Assembly: GCA_034432855.1 (NCBI GenBank)
Contig: DAOUBA010000237.1
Location: 1-27,636 of the forward strand
DNA: 27,636 bases
Source: DAOUBA01 sp034432855
GTDB taxonomy: Bacteria > Chloroflexota > Anaerolineae > B4-G1
Reading direction: 5' to 3'
Shown here piece by piece: positions 1 to 7,860 of this stretch. Every line of letters starts with the position of its first letter. Within the stretch, counting starts at the first letter, position 1. A program made the translations under genes and the position numbers. The notes under the pieces are model-generated. The model searched no databases and was not told the DNA's origin. It was given only the letters and a program-made list of their open reading frames with translations.

Positions 1-120
1 ATCCGGCACTTTCTGCGCGGATTTGGGCTGATTTGGCCGCCAGTTGAGCCCATTCAGGGTCTCAGGAGCTATGCGCGGAATTCAGTTGTGCGTATATCAA
101 ACTTGCGTGCAAACCTGATG

Positions 121-1230
121 CTAGAGACCCATCCGCCTGGCCCGCGCCACGACCTGCCAGCGTTCCGTGAAGCGGTCGCCTTCGACGCCGTGAGCCTCCT
201 CGTAGAGCGCCGTAGTCGGGCAGATGTGATACGGCACGCCGTAGAAACAATCGCCGATGCGCCAGCGGTCGGCATCCGGGCACTCGACGACCAGGTGCTC
301 CTCGTTGTGCCTCAGTACCTGCCCCACATCCAGCCCCAGAATTTCCACACGCGGGTGGGGCATCTCGGAGGCGACCGCCTTGGTGCCCAGATCGAAACAC
401 AGCCGGTCGCGGCCGGGCTTGCTGATGACGCGCGTCAGCACTGCCGCCGCACAGAGGAAATCCAGGTCGGGGTAACTCCGATAGCCGGCGTCCCAGAACA
501 CGGTCGTTCCGGGACTGAGTTCGATCCCCTCCCGCTGCGCGTGAATGGGAAAAGTCGGGCTGCCCCCGGCGACGATAACGGGCACAGGCAGGCCATCGCG
601 TTCGATCTGCCGGGCCAATTCGCTCACCGGTGCATAGTCCTCGTCGCACCGGATGCGCCGTTCCTGCGGATCACGCTCCTGGATGTGGCCGTCGTACACG
701 TGCAGGCCGCCCGGTTCCAGCACCGGCAATTCGGCGATGAGGCGATACAGGCGGATGGCCTGCATGCCCGGTGGAACGCCGGTGCGGTGCATCCCGTTGT
801 CCACGTCCAGCCACACGCGGGCGATCACCCCCGCCACACAGCTCGCTTCGGCAAGACGACGGATGCTATCTTCAGAATCGGCGATGGCGGCGAACCGGGT
901 CGCGGGGTAGGCGCGCACAAGTTGGACGAAACGCCCGACGTTCGGCCCGACGAGCGGATAGGCCAGCAGAACCTCGGGCGCGCCGCATTGGGCTACCATC
1001 TCCGCTTCGGCGATCGTGGCACACTTGAACTTACGGATGCCGTGGTGCATGCACAGATGCACCACCTCCGGCATCTTGTGCGTCTTGACGTGCGGCCACA
1101 ACCGCCGGGCATCGCCAGCGATGGCGACCATGCGGCGGATGTTCTCCTCCACGCGCTCGCGGTAAATCAGCAGCGCGGGAGAGGGAATCTCATCGGCGTT
1201 CTCGACCCGATACCAATCTGTATCGGCCAT
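121..1230 (-). CDS. D-threonine aldolase / D-serine dehydratase-like PLP enzyme (alanine racemase N-terminal fold)
   Basis: The 369-residue product is a cytosolic fold-type III PLP enzyme of the DSD1/D-threonine aldolase family, which acts on D-3-hydroxy amino acids. The N-terminal barrel carries the PLP-lysine motif PHVKTHK (about residues 46-52), followed by the family pattern KCATIAEAE. The C-terminal beta domain has the metal-site motif PYHICPTT (His about 335, Cys about 337). From family knowledge, an HxC pair is typical of zinc-dependent D-serine dehydratases, whereas characterised bacterial D-threonine aldolases tend to have HxD. A dehydratase activity is therefore plausible but not proven. 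I chose the ATG at 1230 because it overlaps the TGA of the upstream ridA-like gene (TGATG), indicating translational coupling; a GTG one codon earlier is possible. Coupling to RidA fits an enzyme that releases 2-aminoacrylate. Confidence 0.88.
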   Translation of the reverse strand: MADTDWYRVENADEIPSPALLIYRERVEENIRRMVAIAGDARRLWPHVKTHKMPEVVHLCMHHGIRKFKCATIAEAEMVAQCGAPEVLLAYPLVGPNVGRFVQLVRAYPATRFAAIADSEDSIRRLAEASCVAGVIARVWLDVDNGMHRTGVPPGMQAIRLYRLIAELPVLEPGGLHVYDGHIQERDPQERRIRCDEDYAPVSELARQIERDGLPVPVIVAGGSPTFPIHAQREGIELSPGTTVFWDAGYRSYPDLDFLCAAAVLTRVISKPGRDRLCFDLGTKAVASEMPHPRVEILGLDVGQVLRHNEEHLVVECPDADRWRIGDCFYGVPYHICPTTALYEEAHGVEGDRFTERWQVVARARRMGL

Positions 1231-1694
1231 CACGCCAACTCGAAAATGGCCTCGACTTCGACAGCGATGTTCATCGGCAGCATCGCGCCGATAGCGCTAC
1301 GCGCCCCCACACCGTTCTCCGGGCCGAACACCTCCGCCATCAGTTCGCTAAAGCCGTTGATGACCGCCGGGTGCTGGTCGAAATCGGACGTGCTGTTCAC
1401 CATCCCCAGCGTCTTGACCAGCCGCCTGACCCGGTTCAGGCTGCCCAGGTGCGCCCGGATAGTCGCCAGCATCGCCAGCCCAACCTGGCGAGCGGCTCGC
1501 TTGCCTTCCTCAAGCGTCAAATCCGCGCCCACCCGGCCCTTGATGAGCGAGCCGTCGTCGAGCAGTGGGCCGTGCCCGGAGACATAGAGCAGATTGCCCA
1601 CCACCAGGGCAGGTTTGTACACACCCACCGGCTTGGGTGGCGGGGGCAGTTGCAGGCCGAGTTCGGCAATGCGATCTTCGGGCTGAATGGTCAT
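1230..1694 (-). CDS. RidA/YjgF/UK114-family enamine/imine deaminase
   Basis: The product has 154 residues, somewhat longer than the roughly 130-residue core family. It begins RIAELGLQLPPPPKPVGVYKP, a lead-in typical of a longer RidA subgroup, followed by the core LLYVSGHGP. The C-terminal signature ARSAIGAMLP...VEVEAIFE includes the arginine expected to bind the substrate carboxylate. RidA proteins hydrolyse reactive enamine/imine intermediates such as 2-aminoacrylate made by PLP dehydratases. The ATG at 1694 follows a strong ribosome binding site (TAAGGAG). The stop overlaps the start of the PLP enzyme, so the two form an operon. A sigma70-like promoter lies at 1727-1755. The family is clear; the exact substrate is an inference from the neighbour. 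Confidence 0.92.
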   Translation of the reverse strand: MTIQPEDRIAELGLQLPPPPKPVGVYKPALVVGNLLYVSGHGPLLDDGSLIKGRVGADLTLEEGKRAARQVGLAMLATIRAHLGSLNRVRRLVKTLGMVNSTSDFDQHPAVINGFSELMAEVFGPENGVGARSAIGAMLPMNIAVEVEAIFELA

Positions 1695-1726
1695 CTTCTA
1701 CTCCTTAACGTTTGTGGGTTGGCATC

Positions 1727-1755
1727 ATTTTACGCGAATTCTGCACTTGCGCCAA
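1727..1755 (-). promoter_or_regulatory. Putative sigma70-type promoter of the ridA-PLP enzyme operon
   Basis: On the minus strand, TTGGCG (1755-1750) and TAAAAT (1732-1727) are separated by 17 bases. They lie about 33 bases upstream of the ridA-like start. The -10 matches 5 of 6 and the -35 matches 4 of 6 consensus positions. No experimental support is available. Confidence 0.5.
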
Positions 1756-1782
1756 CTCGTCCACGGTTCGCCGGGATACGTG

Positions 1783-3072
1783 CTACTGCAACAGCGCCTG
1801 CAGTTCGGTCAATGTCGTGATACGAGACACACGCTTGACGAAGGTGTACAGGTCGGCGCTTTGCTCGCGCAAGCGGCGCACCGCCGGCCCGATGGGGTCC
1901 TCTCCTGCCGCGCCGGGCTCGTCGGCATAGGCCCCGTAGAAGGCGAAATAGGCCTGATTCAGTTTGCGGATCTCGTAACCGTGCTCGACGAATACCCGCC
2001 GTCGCCATTCCATGTACATCTCCGCCTCCCTCACCTTGCCCTGCGCCAACAGTTCGTCCACGCGGACGCGCGTCGCATGCATCTCGGCACGAAAATCGAA
2101 CGCGGCGGGCTGTGCGGGCTGCGGCTCCGCTGAAGATGTCACAGGCGGCGATTCCGGCGGCAAGAGTTCGGGATAGTAGCGGGCTACCACCTGCCGCCCA
2201 ACCTCCTTGCCCACAATGGAGGCCACCGTCTCGTTGATGGTGCGTGCCTCCGGCGAGGCCTCATAGTTCCAGCCCAGCGGCCTGAAGAGCAGGTAGTGGT
2301 GCGTCCACTCGTGAGGTGCTACCTCGGCCAACCAGGTCGGCGAGTCGCTTTCCAGGAGCATCGCCGGATAGGCTCCCAGCCCGCCGATGCCGGTCACCAA
2401 AGAGGAAACATCGAAAGTGCGGTCTATCCGCTTCTCGATAGCCTCCTGCTGCGCAGTGTCCAGCCCGTGGCGCAGGCCGAGTTGGAAGATCGCCTCGATG
2501 CGGTCTCGAGGGGAGACTATCAGCATCATCGGCAGCGGGGTAAAGCGCACACCGACGGGTGGGAACTCTTGGCCCAGTATGCCGAATCCATTGCGCACCA
2601 GAGTGCTGGCCGTCTGCTCCTCCAGAATCGCCTCGGCGACCGGCTGGCGGGCTGCCTGTTCTGCCCGCAGGTCCGCCAGGTGGGCACGCAAGCCGGCGGT
2701 CGCCACTTCCGGATCCGCCACTTCCGGGTCGGTATAGGCCTTGCGGATCTCCGAGTCAACCCGCTGGATTTCACTCACCAGCCTCAGATAGCCGAGGAAG
2801 AAATCGTGGCGGGCCTGCTCGTCCATGTAACGCTGCGGCGCGATCAGGCTATACACCAGTTTGCCCACCACCGCCCTGATCTCCCAGCCCACAAAGTCGA
2901 ACTGCTCGCTGGCCAACATGTAGTGGATGCGAGTCTCAAAGCGGCCGGGGGGCGGGCCGTTGACTGATAGCGTCAACAACAACGAGACCAGTATCAGCAG
3001 CAGCCACTGATGACGGGCGAGCCAATTCAGGAAACCCCTGAGGTAAAGAAGCGGTTTTCGATAGAATGCCAT
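1783..3072 (-). CDS. Membrane-anchored putative zinc metallopeptidase (HExxH), uncharacterised
   Basis: The product has 429 residues. A single N-terminal membrane segment (about residues 22-37, WLLLILVSLLLTLSV) follows a basic stretch, so it is probably anchored with the bulk outside the cytoplasm. The region at about 105-150 is charged and helical. The key feature is HEWTH at about 254-258, an HExxH zinc-binding motif, with NETVAS downstream (Glu about 281) at a spacing suitable for a gluzincin third ligand. I do not recognise a named family; the peptidase call rests on this motif. The ATG at 3072 is preferred because it precedes the membrane helix; the frame stays open upstream to 3270 but overlaps the divergent gene's start and promoter region. 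The gene is divergent from the foldase lipoprotein gene, which suggests, weakly, a shared envelope role. Confidence 0.72.
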   Translation of the reverse strand: MAFYRKPLLYLRGFLNWLARHQWLLLILVSLLLTLSVNGPPPGRFETRIHYMLASEQFDFVGWEIRAVVGKLVYSLIAPQRYMDEQARHDFFLGYLRLVSEIQRVDSEIRKAYTDPEVADPEVATAGLRAHLADLRAEQAARQPVAEAILEEQTASTLVRNGFGILGQEFPPVGVRFTPLPMMLIVSPRDRIEAIFQLGLRHGLDTAQQEAIEKRIDRTFDVSSLVTGIGGLGAYPAMLLESDSPTWLAEVAPHEWTHHYLLFRPLGWNYEASPEARTINETVASIVGKEVGRQVVARYYPELLPPESPPVTSSAEPQPAQPAAFDFRAEMHATRVRVDELLAQGKVREAEMYMEWRRRVFVEHGYEIRKLNQAYFAFYGAYADEPGAAGEDPIGPAVRRLREQSADLYTFVKRVSRITTLTELQALLQ

Positions 3073-3123
3073 TCGTTTCCCTGGAGATTGTATCAGACGG
3101 CGTACGCTTTGGCAAGGCCGCAG

Positions 3124-3152
3124 TTGCGCAAAAGCCTCGCTATAGGTATAAT
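3124..3152 (+). promoter_or_regulatory. Putative sigma70-type promoter of the PpiC lipoprotein gene
   Basis: TTGCGC (3124-3129) and a perfect TATAAT (3147-3152) are 17 bases apart. They lie 64 bases upstream of the ATG at 3217, in the spacer between divergent genes. Confidence 0.7.
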
Positions 3153-3216
3153 GACGGCTAACTGTCGGCCGCCGGGAGCCGCGATAGGCCGACCTACACT
3201 GGATGCGGAGTTTGCA

Positions 3217-4188
<972 letters not shown>

Positions 4189-4214
4189 GGCGCCACTCGT
4201 ATAGGAGGGCGGAG

Positions 4215-4958
4215 ATGAGGAACAGAAACGGAAGCGCCAGGGTTTTCAACCTCCTGACCGTCGTAATGCTCGCAGCCACACTGTGCCTGGTGGGCTTCTA
4301 CGGAATGATCGGGGTCGGCATCTACAATCCATTTCCGCCTCCCACTGCCATTCCCATCGCCCGGTTGCCGACGGAAACGGCGACGCCCACGCCGGGCGGC
4401 CCGACAGCCATCCCGACCTGGACGCCAACCCCCACCCCCACCATCATGCCCACGCCGCTCCCGACGAACACACGCACGCCCACGTTAGAGCCAACTCTGG
4501 TCACAGTGGTGCTTCCCACTATTACTCCCACGGACACGCCCACCCCCCGGGTCACACGTAACCCGCGTTATCCTTTTACCTGCGAAGTCCAATTACGTCG
4601 CCCAGAGTACGATCACTGGAGCGGCGTCGCCGGCCACGTGCAGGACCTCGAGGGCAACCCGCTGCCGGGCTATTACGTCAGAGTGGAAGGGCCAGCGCCG
4701 CCAGGGACATTCACAAAACGCGCCGGGGAAGATGCCCGCATCAACATGATCTACGGTAACGATGCCGCCTGGGAACAGGAACAGAACCCCGTCGCCTACC
4801 AGGCAATGGAAATCCGGGTGCAATTGTTCAACAGCCGGCCCAACGCCCGCGGCGAATACGATGCGGTCTCCGACGTGGTCATTGTCCAGTTGGGCGGGTA
4901 CGCCAGCGGCTCGCTGGGGTACGTGACCTGCACCAAGAACTGGGAGGACTGGCCGTAA
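4215..4958 (+). CDS. Secreted/anchored surface protein with Thr-Pro-rich linker, uncharacterised
   Basis: The product has 247 residues. An N-terminal hydrophobic helix (about residues 12-35, NLLTVVMLAATLCLVGFYGM) acts as signal or anchor. Residues about 45-115 form a Thr/Pro linker with repeated TPTPT units. A compact C-terminal domain follows from about 120, starting YPFTCEVQ and ending GYVTCTKNW; its two cysteines could form a disulfide. The phrase VQDLEGNPLPGYYVRVEG resembles carboxypeptidase-regulatory-like or Ig-like beta-sandwich domains. AGGAGG precedes the ATG by 6 bases. The gene starts 26 bases after the foldase lipoprotein gene, so they are probably co-transcribed and this could be a client. 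Function unknown. Confidence 0.8.
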   Translation: MRNRNGSARVFNLLTVVMLAATLCLVGFYGMIGVGIYNPFPPPTAIPIARLPTETATPTPGGPTAIPTWTPTPTPTIMPTPLPTNTRTPTLEPTLVTVVLPTITPTDTPTPRVTRNPRYPFTCEVQLRRPEYDHWSGVAGHVQDLEGNPLPGYYVRVEGPAPPGTFTKRAGEDARINMIYGNDAAWEQEQNPVAYQAMEIRVQLFNSRPNARGEYDAVSDVVIVQLGGYASGSLGYVTCTKNWEDWP

Positions 4959-4976
4959 ACCAAGCCGATGTGGAGT

Positions 4977-5022
4977 AGCCTTTCCAGGCTGCCGGCAGGC
5001 GCGTCGACAGGCTGGAAAGCCT
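4977..5022. repeat. Intergenic palindrome (GGCTTTCCAGCC family)
   Basis: Two 15-base arms (4977-4991 and 5008-5022) pair at 13 of 15 positions around a 16-base spacer. It lies between the surface-protein stop and the KaiC-like start. There is no T-tract, so it is more likely a dispersed repeat than an intrinsic terminator. Confidence 0.6.
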
Positions 5023-5052
5023 GCCCCACGAACCTATGACAAGAGGTGCAAC

Positions 5053-5790
5053 GTGGTAGATAAACGGGTAACCACCGGAATCAAAGGGCTCGATGAGATG
5101 CTGGGCGGAGGGTTCATCCCCGGCGCGATGGTCCTGGTGCGCGGCGCGCCGGGCACGGGCAAGACCTCACTGGCGCTCCAGTTCCTCATCCACGGTGCGA
5201 AGCACAACGAGCCCGGACTACTCATCTCCTTCGAGGAATTCCCCAGTTCCCTCTATCACGATGCCGAAACGTTGGGATGGGATTTGAAGGAACTGGAGAA
5301 GAGCGGAAAACTGCACCTGATGTTCACCTCGCCGGAGGTCTTCCTCGCCAGTCTGGAGACGCCCGATAGCCGTCTCAACCGGCTGCTCCTCGAGGCCAAC
5401 ATCCGCCGGCTGGTGCTCGACAGCGTGACCCATTTCACCCGCCTCACGGGTAACGCCCAAGAGTTGCGTCGCATCTACGCCACGGTGGCGAACGGCCTGC
5501 GGCGCGAGGGGGTCACGGCAATACTGGTGGCCGAAGAAGGCCGCACCGAGTATCAGCAGGCCGACAAGGGTGGCCTCTCGTTCATCGCCGACGCCATCAT
5601 CCTGCTGCGCTACGTAGAAATCGAAAGCGCCATGCAACGCGCCCTCGTCGTGCTCAAGACACGAGGGTCCGATCACGCCAAGGAGATCCGTCGCTACGAG
5701 ATCGGCCAGGGGGGGATCACCGTCCTGGACGTCTTTGAAGGGCGCGAGGGACTACTCAGCGGCATACCTTACCGGGCGCCGGCATATTGA
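5053..5790 (+). CDS. KaiC/RadA-like RecA-superfamily ATPase
   Basis: The product has 245 residues, a single KaiC-type domain. It opens with the family signature TTGIKGLDEMLGGGF. Walker A is GAPGTGKTS (about 31-39). A paired Glu-Glu follows in LLISFEEF (about 61-62), the catalytic-glutamate position of KaiC. Walker B is RRLVLDSVTHF with Asp about 123. Single-domain members are common in archaea and Chloroflexota and their roles are mostly unknown; signalling or DNA-related regulation are possibilities. The start is GTG at 5053, preceded by AGAGGTG. The stop TGA overlaps the frame of the aconitase X gene, but the preferred start of that gene is 68 bases further on. Function beyond ATP binding is not inferred. 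Confidence 0.87.
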   Translation: MVDKRVTTGIKGLDEMLGGGFIPGAMVLVRGAPGTGKTSLALQFLIHGAKHNEPGLLISFEEFPSSLYHDAETLGWDLKELEKSGKLHLMFTSPEVFLASLETPDSRLNRLLLEANIRRLVLDSVTHFTRLTGNAQELRRIYATVANGLRREGVTAILVAEEGRTEYQQADKGGLSFIADAIILLRYVEIESAMQRALVVLKTRGSDHAKEIRRYEIGQGGITVLDVFEGREGLLSGIPYRAPAY

Positions 5791-5858
5791 CAACATCGTT
5801 GAAGAAGGCATCTCCGCCTTATCGGGTTCGGAGAAACTTCCTGCGGTCGGGCCCAGGG

Positions 5859-7106
5859 ATGTTGGAACTGTCGGCAGAAGAGCAGGCGCTCCTGGCGGGA
5901 GATTTGGGCCCCGGTGTGCGCAAGGCGATGGAGATCGTCGTCGCGCTGGGGCAGATTTACGGCGCCCGGCGGCTTGTGCCGGTGAGTTCCGTACAGGTGG
6001 CGGGGGTCAGTTACCGCAACCTGGGAGAGGCCGGGCTAGAGTTCCTGCGCGAGTGGGCCGACCAGGGTGCACGGGTGCGCGTGCCCACGACGCTGAATCC
6101 GGCCGGAATGGATCTCACGGCCTGGCGGGAACTGGGCTTTTCGGAAGAGTTTGCCCGGCAACAACTGGCCGTCGTCGAAGCCTATGAGCGGCTGGGCGTG
6201 GACTTGACCTGCACCTGCACACCCTATCTGGCGGGCAACGTTCCCGGTCCGGGCGAGCACATCGCCTGGGCCGAATCCTCGGCGGTGAGTTACGCCAATT
6301 CGGTGCTGGGGGCGCGTACCAACCGCGAGGGCGGCCCTGGGGCGCTCGCCGCCGCCATCGTCGGGCGCACCGCTGCCTACGGCCTGCATCTGGACGAGAA
6401 CCGCCGCGCCACGCTGCGCGTGGAGGTGCGCTGCCCGGTGCGGACACTTGCGGACCTGGGCGCGCTAGGGTATCTCGTCGGCAAAGCCGCCCGCGACCGT
6501 GTGCCGTATTTCGTGGGATTGGACATACCTGCCCCGTACGACGCCGCACTGAAAATCCTGGGGGCAGCGATGGCCGCGAGCGGGGCGGTGGCGCTCTACC
6601 ACGTCGCGGGCGTCACGCCGGAGGCCGACCGATCCGGCATCCTCTCCCCCGATCACGAGACGCTCGTGATAGACGACTTGCGCTCCGCCTACGCGGCGCT
6701 CGACTCCGGCGCCCGTCAGATTGACCTGGTCTGGTTCGGCTGCCCGCACGCGAGCATCGAGGAGATCGCCGAGATCGTGCGGCTGCTCGCCGGGCGGCGG
6801 GTGCAGACGGCGCTGTGGATCACGACCGGGCGGAGCGTGCGCGAGCAGGCCGTCGCCCAAGGGCTGGTCGCCGAGATCGAAGCCTGTGGCGGGCGGGTGG
6901 TAGCAGACATGTGTGTAGTTGTCGCGCCGATGCAGGAGTTGGGCTTTCGCACCCTGGCGACCCCCTCGGCGAAAGGGGCCTTCTACGCCCCCTCGCATGC
7001 CGCGCTGATCGCGCACTATGGGACGATCGAGCAATGCGTGGAGGCGGCGGTCACGGGTAAATGGCCGAGACAATGTCCTTCTCCCGGCAATTGTTGTGTG
7101 CTATAA
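5859..7106 (+). CDS. Aconitase X catalytic (large) subunit, AcnX/DUF521 family
   Basis: The product has 415 residues. It begins MLELSAEEQALLAGDLGPG, the usual start for this family. AcnX enzymes are Fe-S dehydratases; characterised members act as cis-3-hydroxy-L-proline dehydratase or phosphomevalonate dehydratase. Likely cluster or active-site cysteines are in TCTCTPYLAGN, WFGCPHAS and ADMCVV, with GPGEHIAWAESSAV and TPSAKGAFYAPSH as further family motifs. The frame is open upstream to a TTG at 5787 that overlaps the KaiC-like stop, so a longer form with 24 extra residues is possible. The small swivelling subunit (DUF126) that normally pairs with or is fused to this subunit is not in the window. 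The C-terminal QCPSPGNCCVL is odd, and a second copy of the QCVEAAV coding segment lies at 7823. Confidence 0.87.
   Translation: MLELSAEEQALLAGDLGPGVRKAMEIVVALGQIYGARRLVPVSSVQVAGVSYRNLGEAGLEFLREWADQGARVRVPTTLNPAGMDLTAWRELGFSEEFARQQLAVVEAYERLGVDLTCTCTPYLAGNVPGPGEHIAWAESSAVSYANSVLGARTNREGGPGALAAAIVGRTAAYGLHLDENRRATLRVEVRCPVRTLADLGALGYLVGKAARDRVPYFVGLDIPAPYDAALKILGAAMAASGAVALYHVAGVTPEADRSGILSPDHETLVIDDLRSAYAALDSGARQIDLVWFGCPHASIEEIAEIVRLLAGRRVQTALWITTGRSVREQAVAQGLVAEIEACGGRVVADMCVVVAPMQELGFRTLATPSAKGAFYAPSHAALIAHYGTIEQCVEAAVTGKWPRQCPSPGNCCVL
7031..7051. repeat. 21-bp direct repeat, copy 1, in the 3' end of aconitase X gene
   Basis: The bases encoding QCVEAAV (7032-7051) plus one flanking base recur exactly at 7823-7843. 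The two copies bracket the TumE-type toxin-antitoxin pair. Confidence 0.85.
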
Positions 7107-7107
7107 T
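7099..7107 (+). promoter_or_regulatory. Extended -10 promoter of the toxin-antitoxin operon
   Basis: TGCTATAAT is a perfect extended -10 element. It lies 33 bases upstream of the antitoxin ATG and overlaps the final codons and TAA stop of the aconitase X gene. A poor -35 (TTCTCC, 7079-7084) sits 17 bases upstream. The decayed module at 8977 has the same TGCTATAAT. Confidence 0.7.
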
Positions 7108-7139
7108 GTCGGCACACGAGATGGAGGCAGGTGATCCAG

Positions 7140-7448
7140 ATGCTCGAGACAGTGATTTCCAAGCCGATTCACCGGATCTTGACCGACCTGACCCGTGAGC
7201 CGCGGGTCGAAGTGGCGCTGCCACTCGCCGTAAAAGACCTGGTACGCCTAAGGTTAAAGGAAGCGCGGGAACGGCGGGAAGCACTGGAGCAGCGCTACGG
7301 AATGGATTTTGCCACGTTCAAGCAGGCATGGAGTGAGGGGAGACTCGCGGATGCCCATTCTTATGAGGTAGAGCGTGATTACTGGGAATGGGAGGCGACG
7401 GTCACTGATGAAGAACGCCTGAATCAGATGCTTGAAAACCTGTTATGA
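7140..7448 (+). CDS. Antitoxin of a TumE-type toxin-antitoxin pair
   Basis: The product has 102 residues and is highly charged. A central helical stretch (VKDLVRLRLKEARERREALEQRYGMDF) leads into KQAWSEGRLADAHSYEVERDYWEWEA, a pattern shared with small antitoxins that precede DUF6516/TumE toxins. The stop overlaps the toxin start by four bases (ATGA), a classic antitoxin-first arrangement. The ATG at 7140 is preceded by AGGTGA at a spacing of 5 bases and by GGAGG; a GTG at 7131 is an alternative. It probably neutralises the downstream toxin and autoregulates the extended -10 promoter. The pairing is strongly supported by layout; the family name is from pattern recognition. Confidence 0.75.
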   Translation: MLETVISKPIHRILTDLTREPRVEVALPLAVKDLVRLRLKEARERREALEQRYGMDFATFKQAWSEGRLADAHSYEVERDYWEWEATVTDEERLNQMLENLL

Positions 7449-7774
7449 CCCTGACCGAGTTTGAGCAGTTGGTATTTGCCGCCGCAGCGGCATCACCAGT
7501 TTGCGGCGTCCCGATCGTCCGTCAGTTGACTCCCACTTCGATTACCCTGCGCCTTGTCGTGACCTTTGGCGGGTTCATCGAGGCATTCTACAACGAACAG
7601 ACCGGTACGACGGCCTATGCCCTGATTCAGCATGGTAGACGCACCTTTGGAGCAGACAATACGGGCGGGTGGCACAAGCATCCCTTCGACGATCCCGATC
7701 ACCACGTACCTGTGACGAGCGCAATTCCCTTTGCCCAGTTCATCACCGAAATCGAGCAGCAGTTTGCTGCTTGA
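7445..7774 (+). CDS. TumE-like toxin (DUF6516 family)
   Basis: The product has 109 residues. Family-like features are FIEAFYNEQTGTTAYALIQHGRR, then GADNTGGWHKHPFDDPDHH, a conserved Asn/Trp/His-rich block expected at the active or binding site, and a short C-terminal helix (FAQFITEIEQQFAA). TumE toxins act with TumA-type antitoxins; their biochemical target is not established from sequence. The gene starts at ATG 7445, overlapping the antitoxin stop by four bases. The module lies between two copies of an exact 21-bp segment of the aconitase X gene, which suggests it arrived by insertion or rearrangement. Confidence 0.75.
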   Translation: MTLTEFEQLVFAAAAASPVCGVPIVRQLTPTSITLRLVVTFGGFIEAFYNEQTGTTAYALIQHGRRTFGADNTGGWHKHPFDDPDHHVPVTSAIPFAQFITEIEQQFAA

Positions 7775-7808
7775 TCGGAGTCGCCAGTGCCGCAGCCCGC
7801 TCAAACGC

Positions 7809-7860
7809 CTGGGTACATTTGCGCAATGCGTGGAGGCGGCGGTGAGCGGAGGTGTGAGGG
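7809..7860 (+). pseudogene. Remnant of an aconitase X 3' end
   Basis: Read in frame, 7812-7850 encodes GTFAQCVEAAVSGG, matching GTIEQCVEAAVTGK at the end of the aconitase X gene (7017-7058 region). The central 21 bases (7823-7843) are identical to 7031-7051, while flanking codons have diverged. No start and no upstream homology are visible, so it is a fragment. It ends at the stop of the convergent nucleotidyltransferase-like gene. Confidence 0.7.

Noticed and set aside
88..1587. 499-codon open frame on the plus strand
   Set aside because: It lies opposite the PLP enzyme and ridA-like genes, whose translations show clear family motifs; its own translation is low-complexity His/Arg-rich text with no motif.
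4977..5022. Riboswitch or leader upstream of the KaiC-like gene
   Set aside because: Only a single imperfect hairpin is visible, with no conserved riboswitch core, and it resembles a dispersed palindrome.
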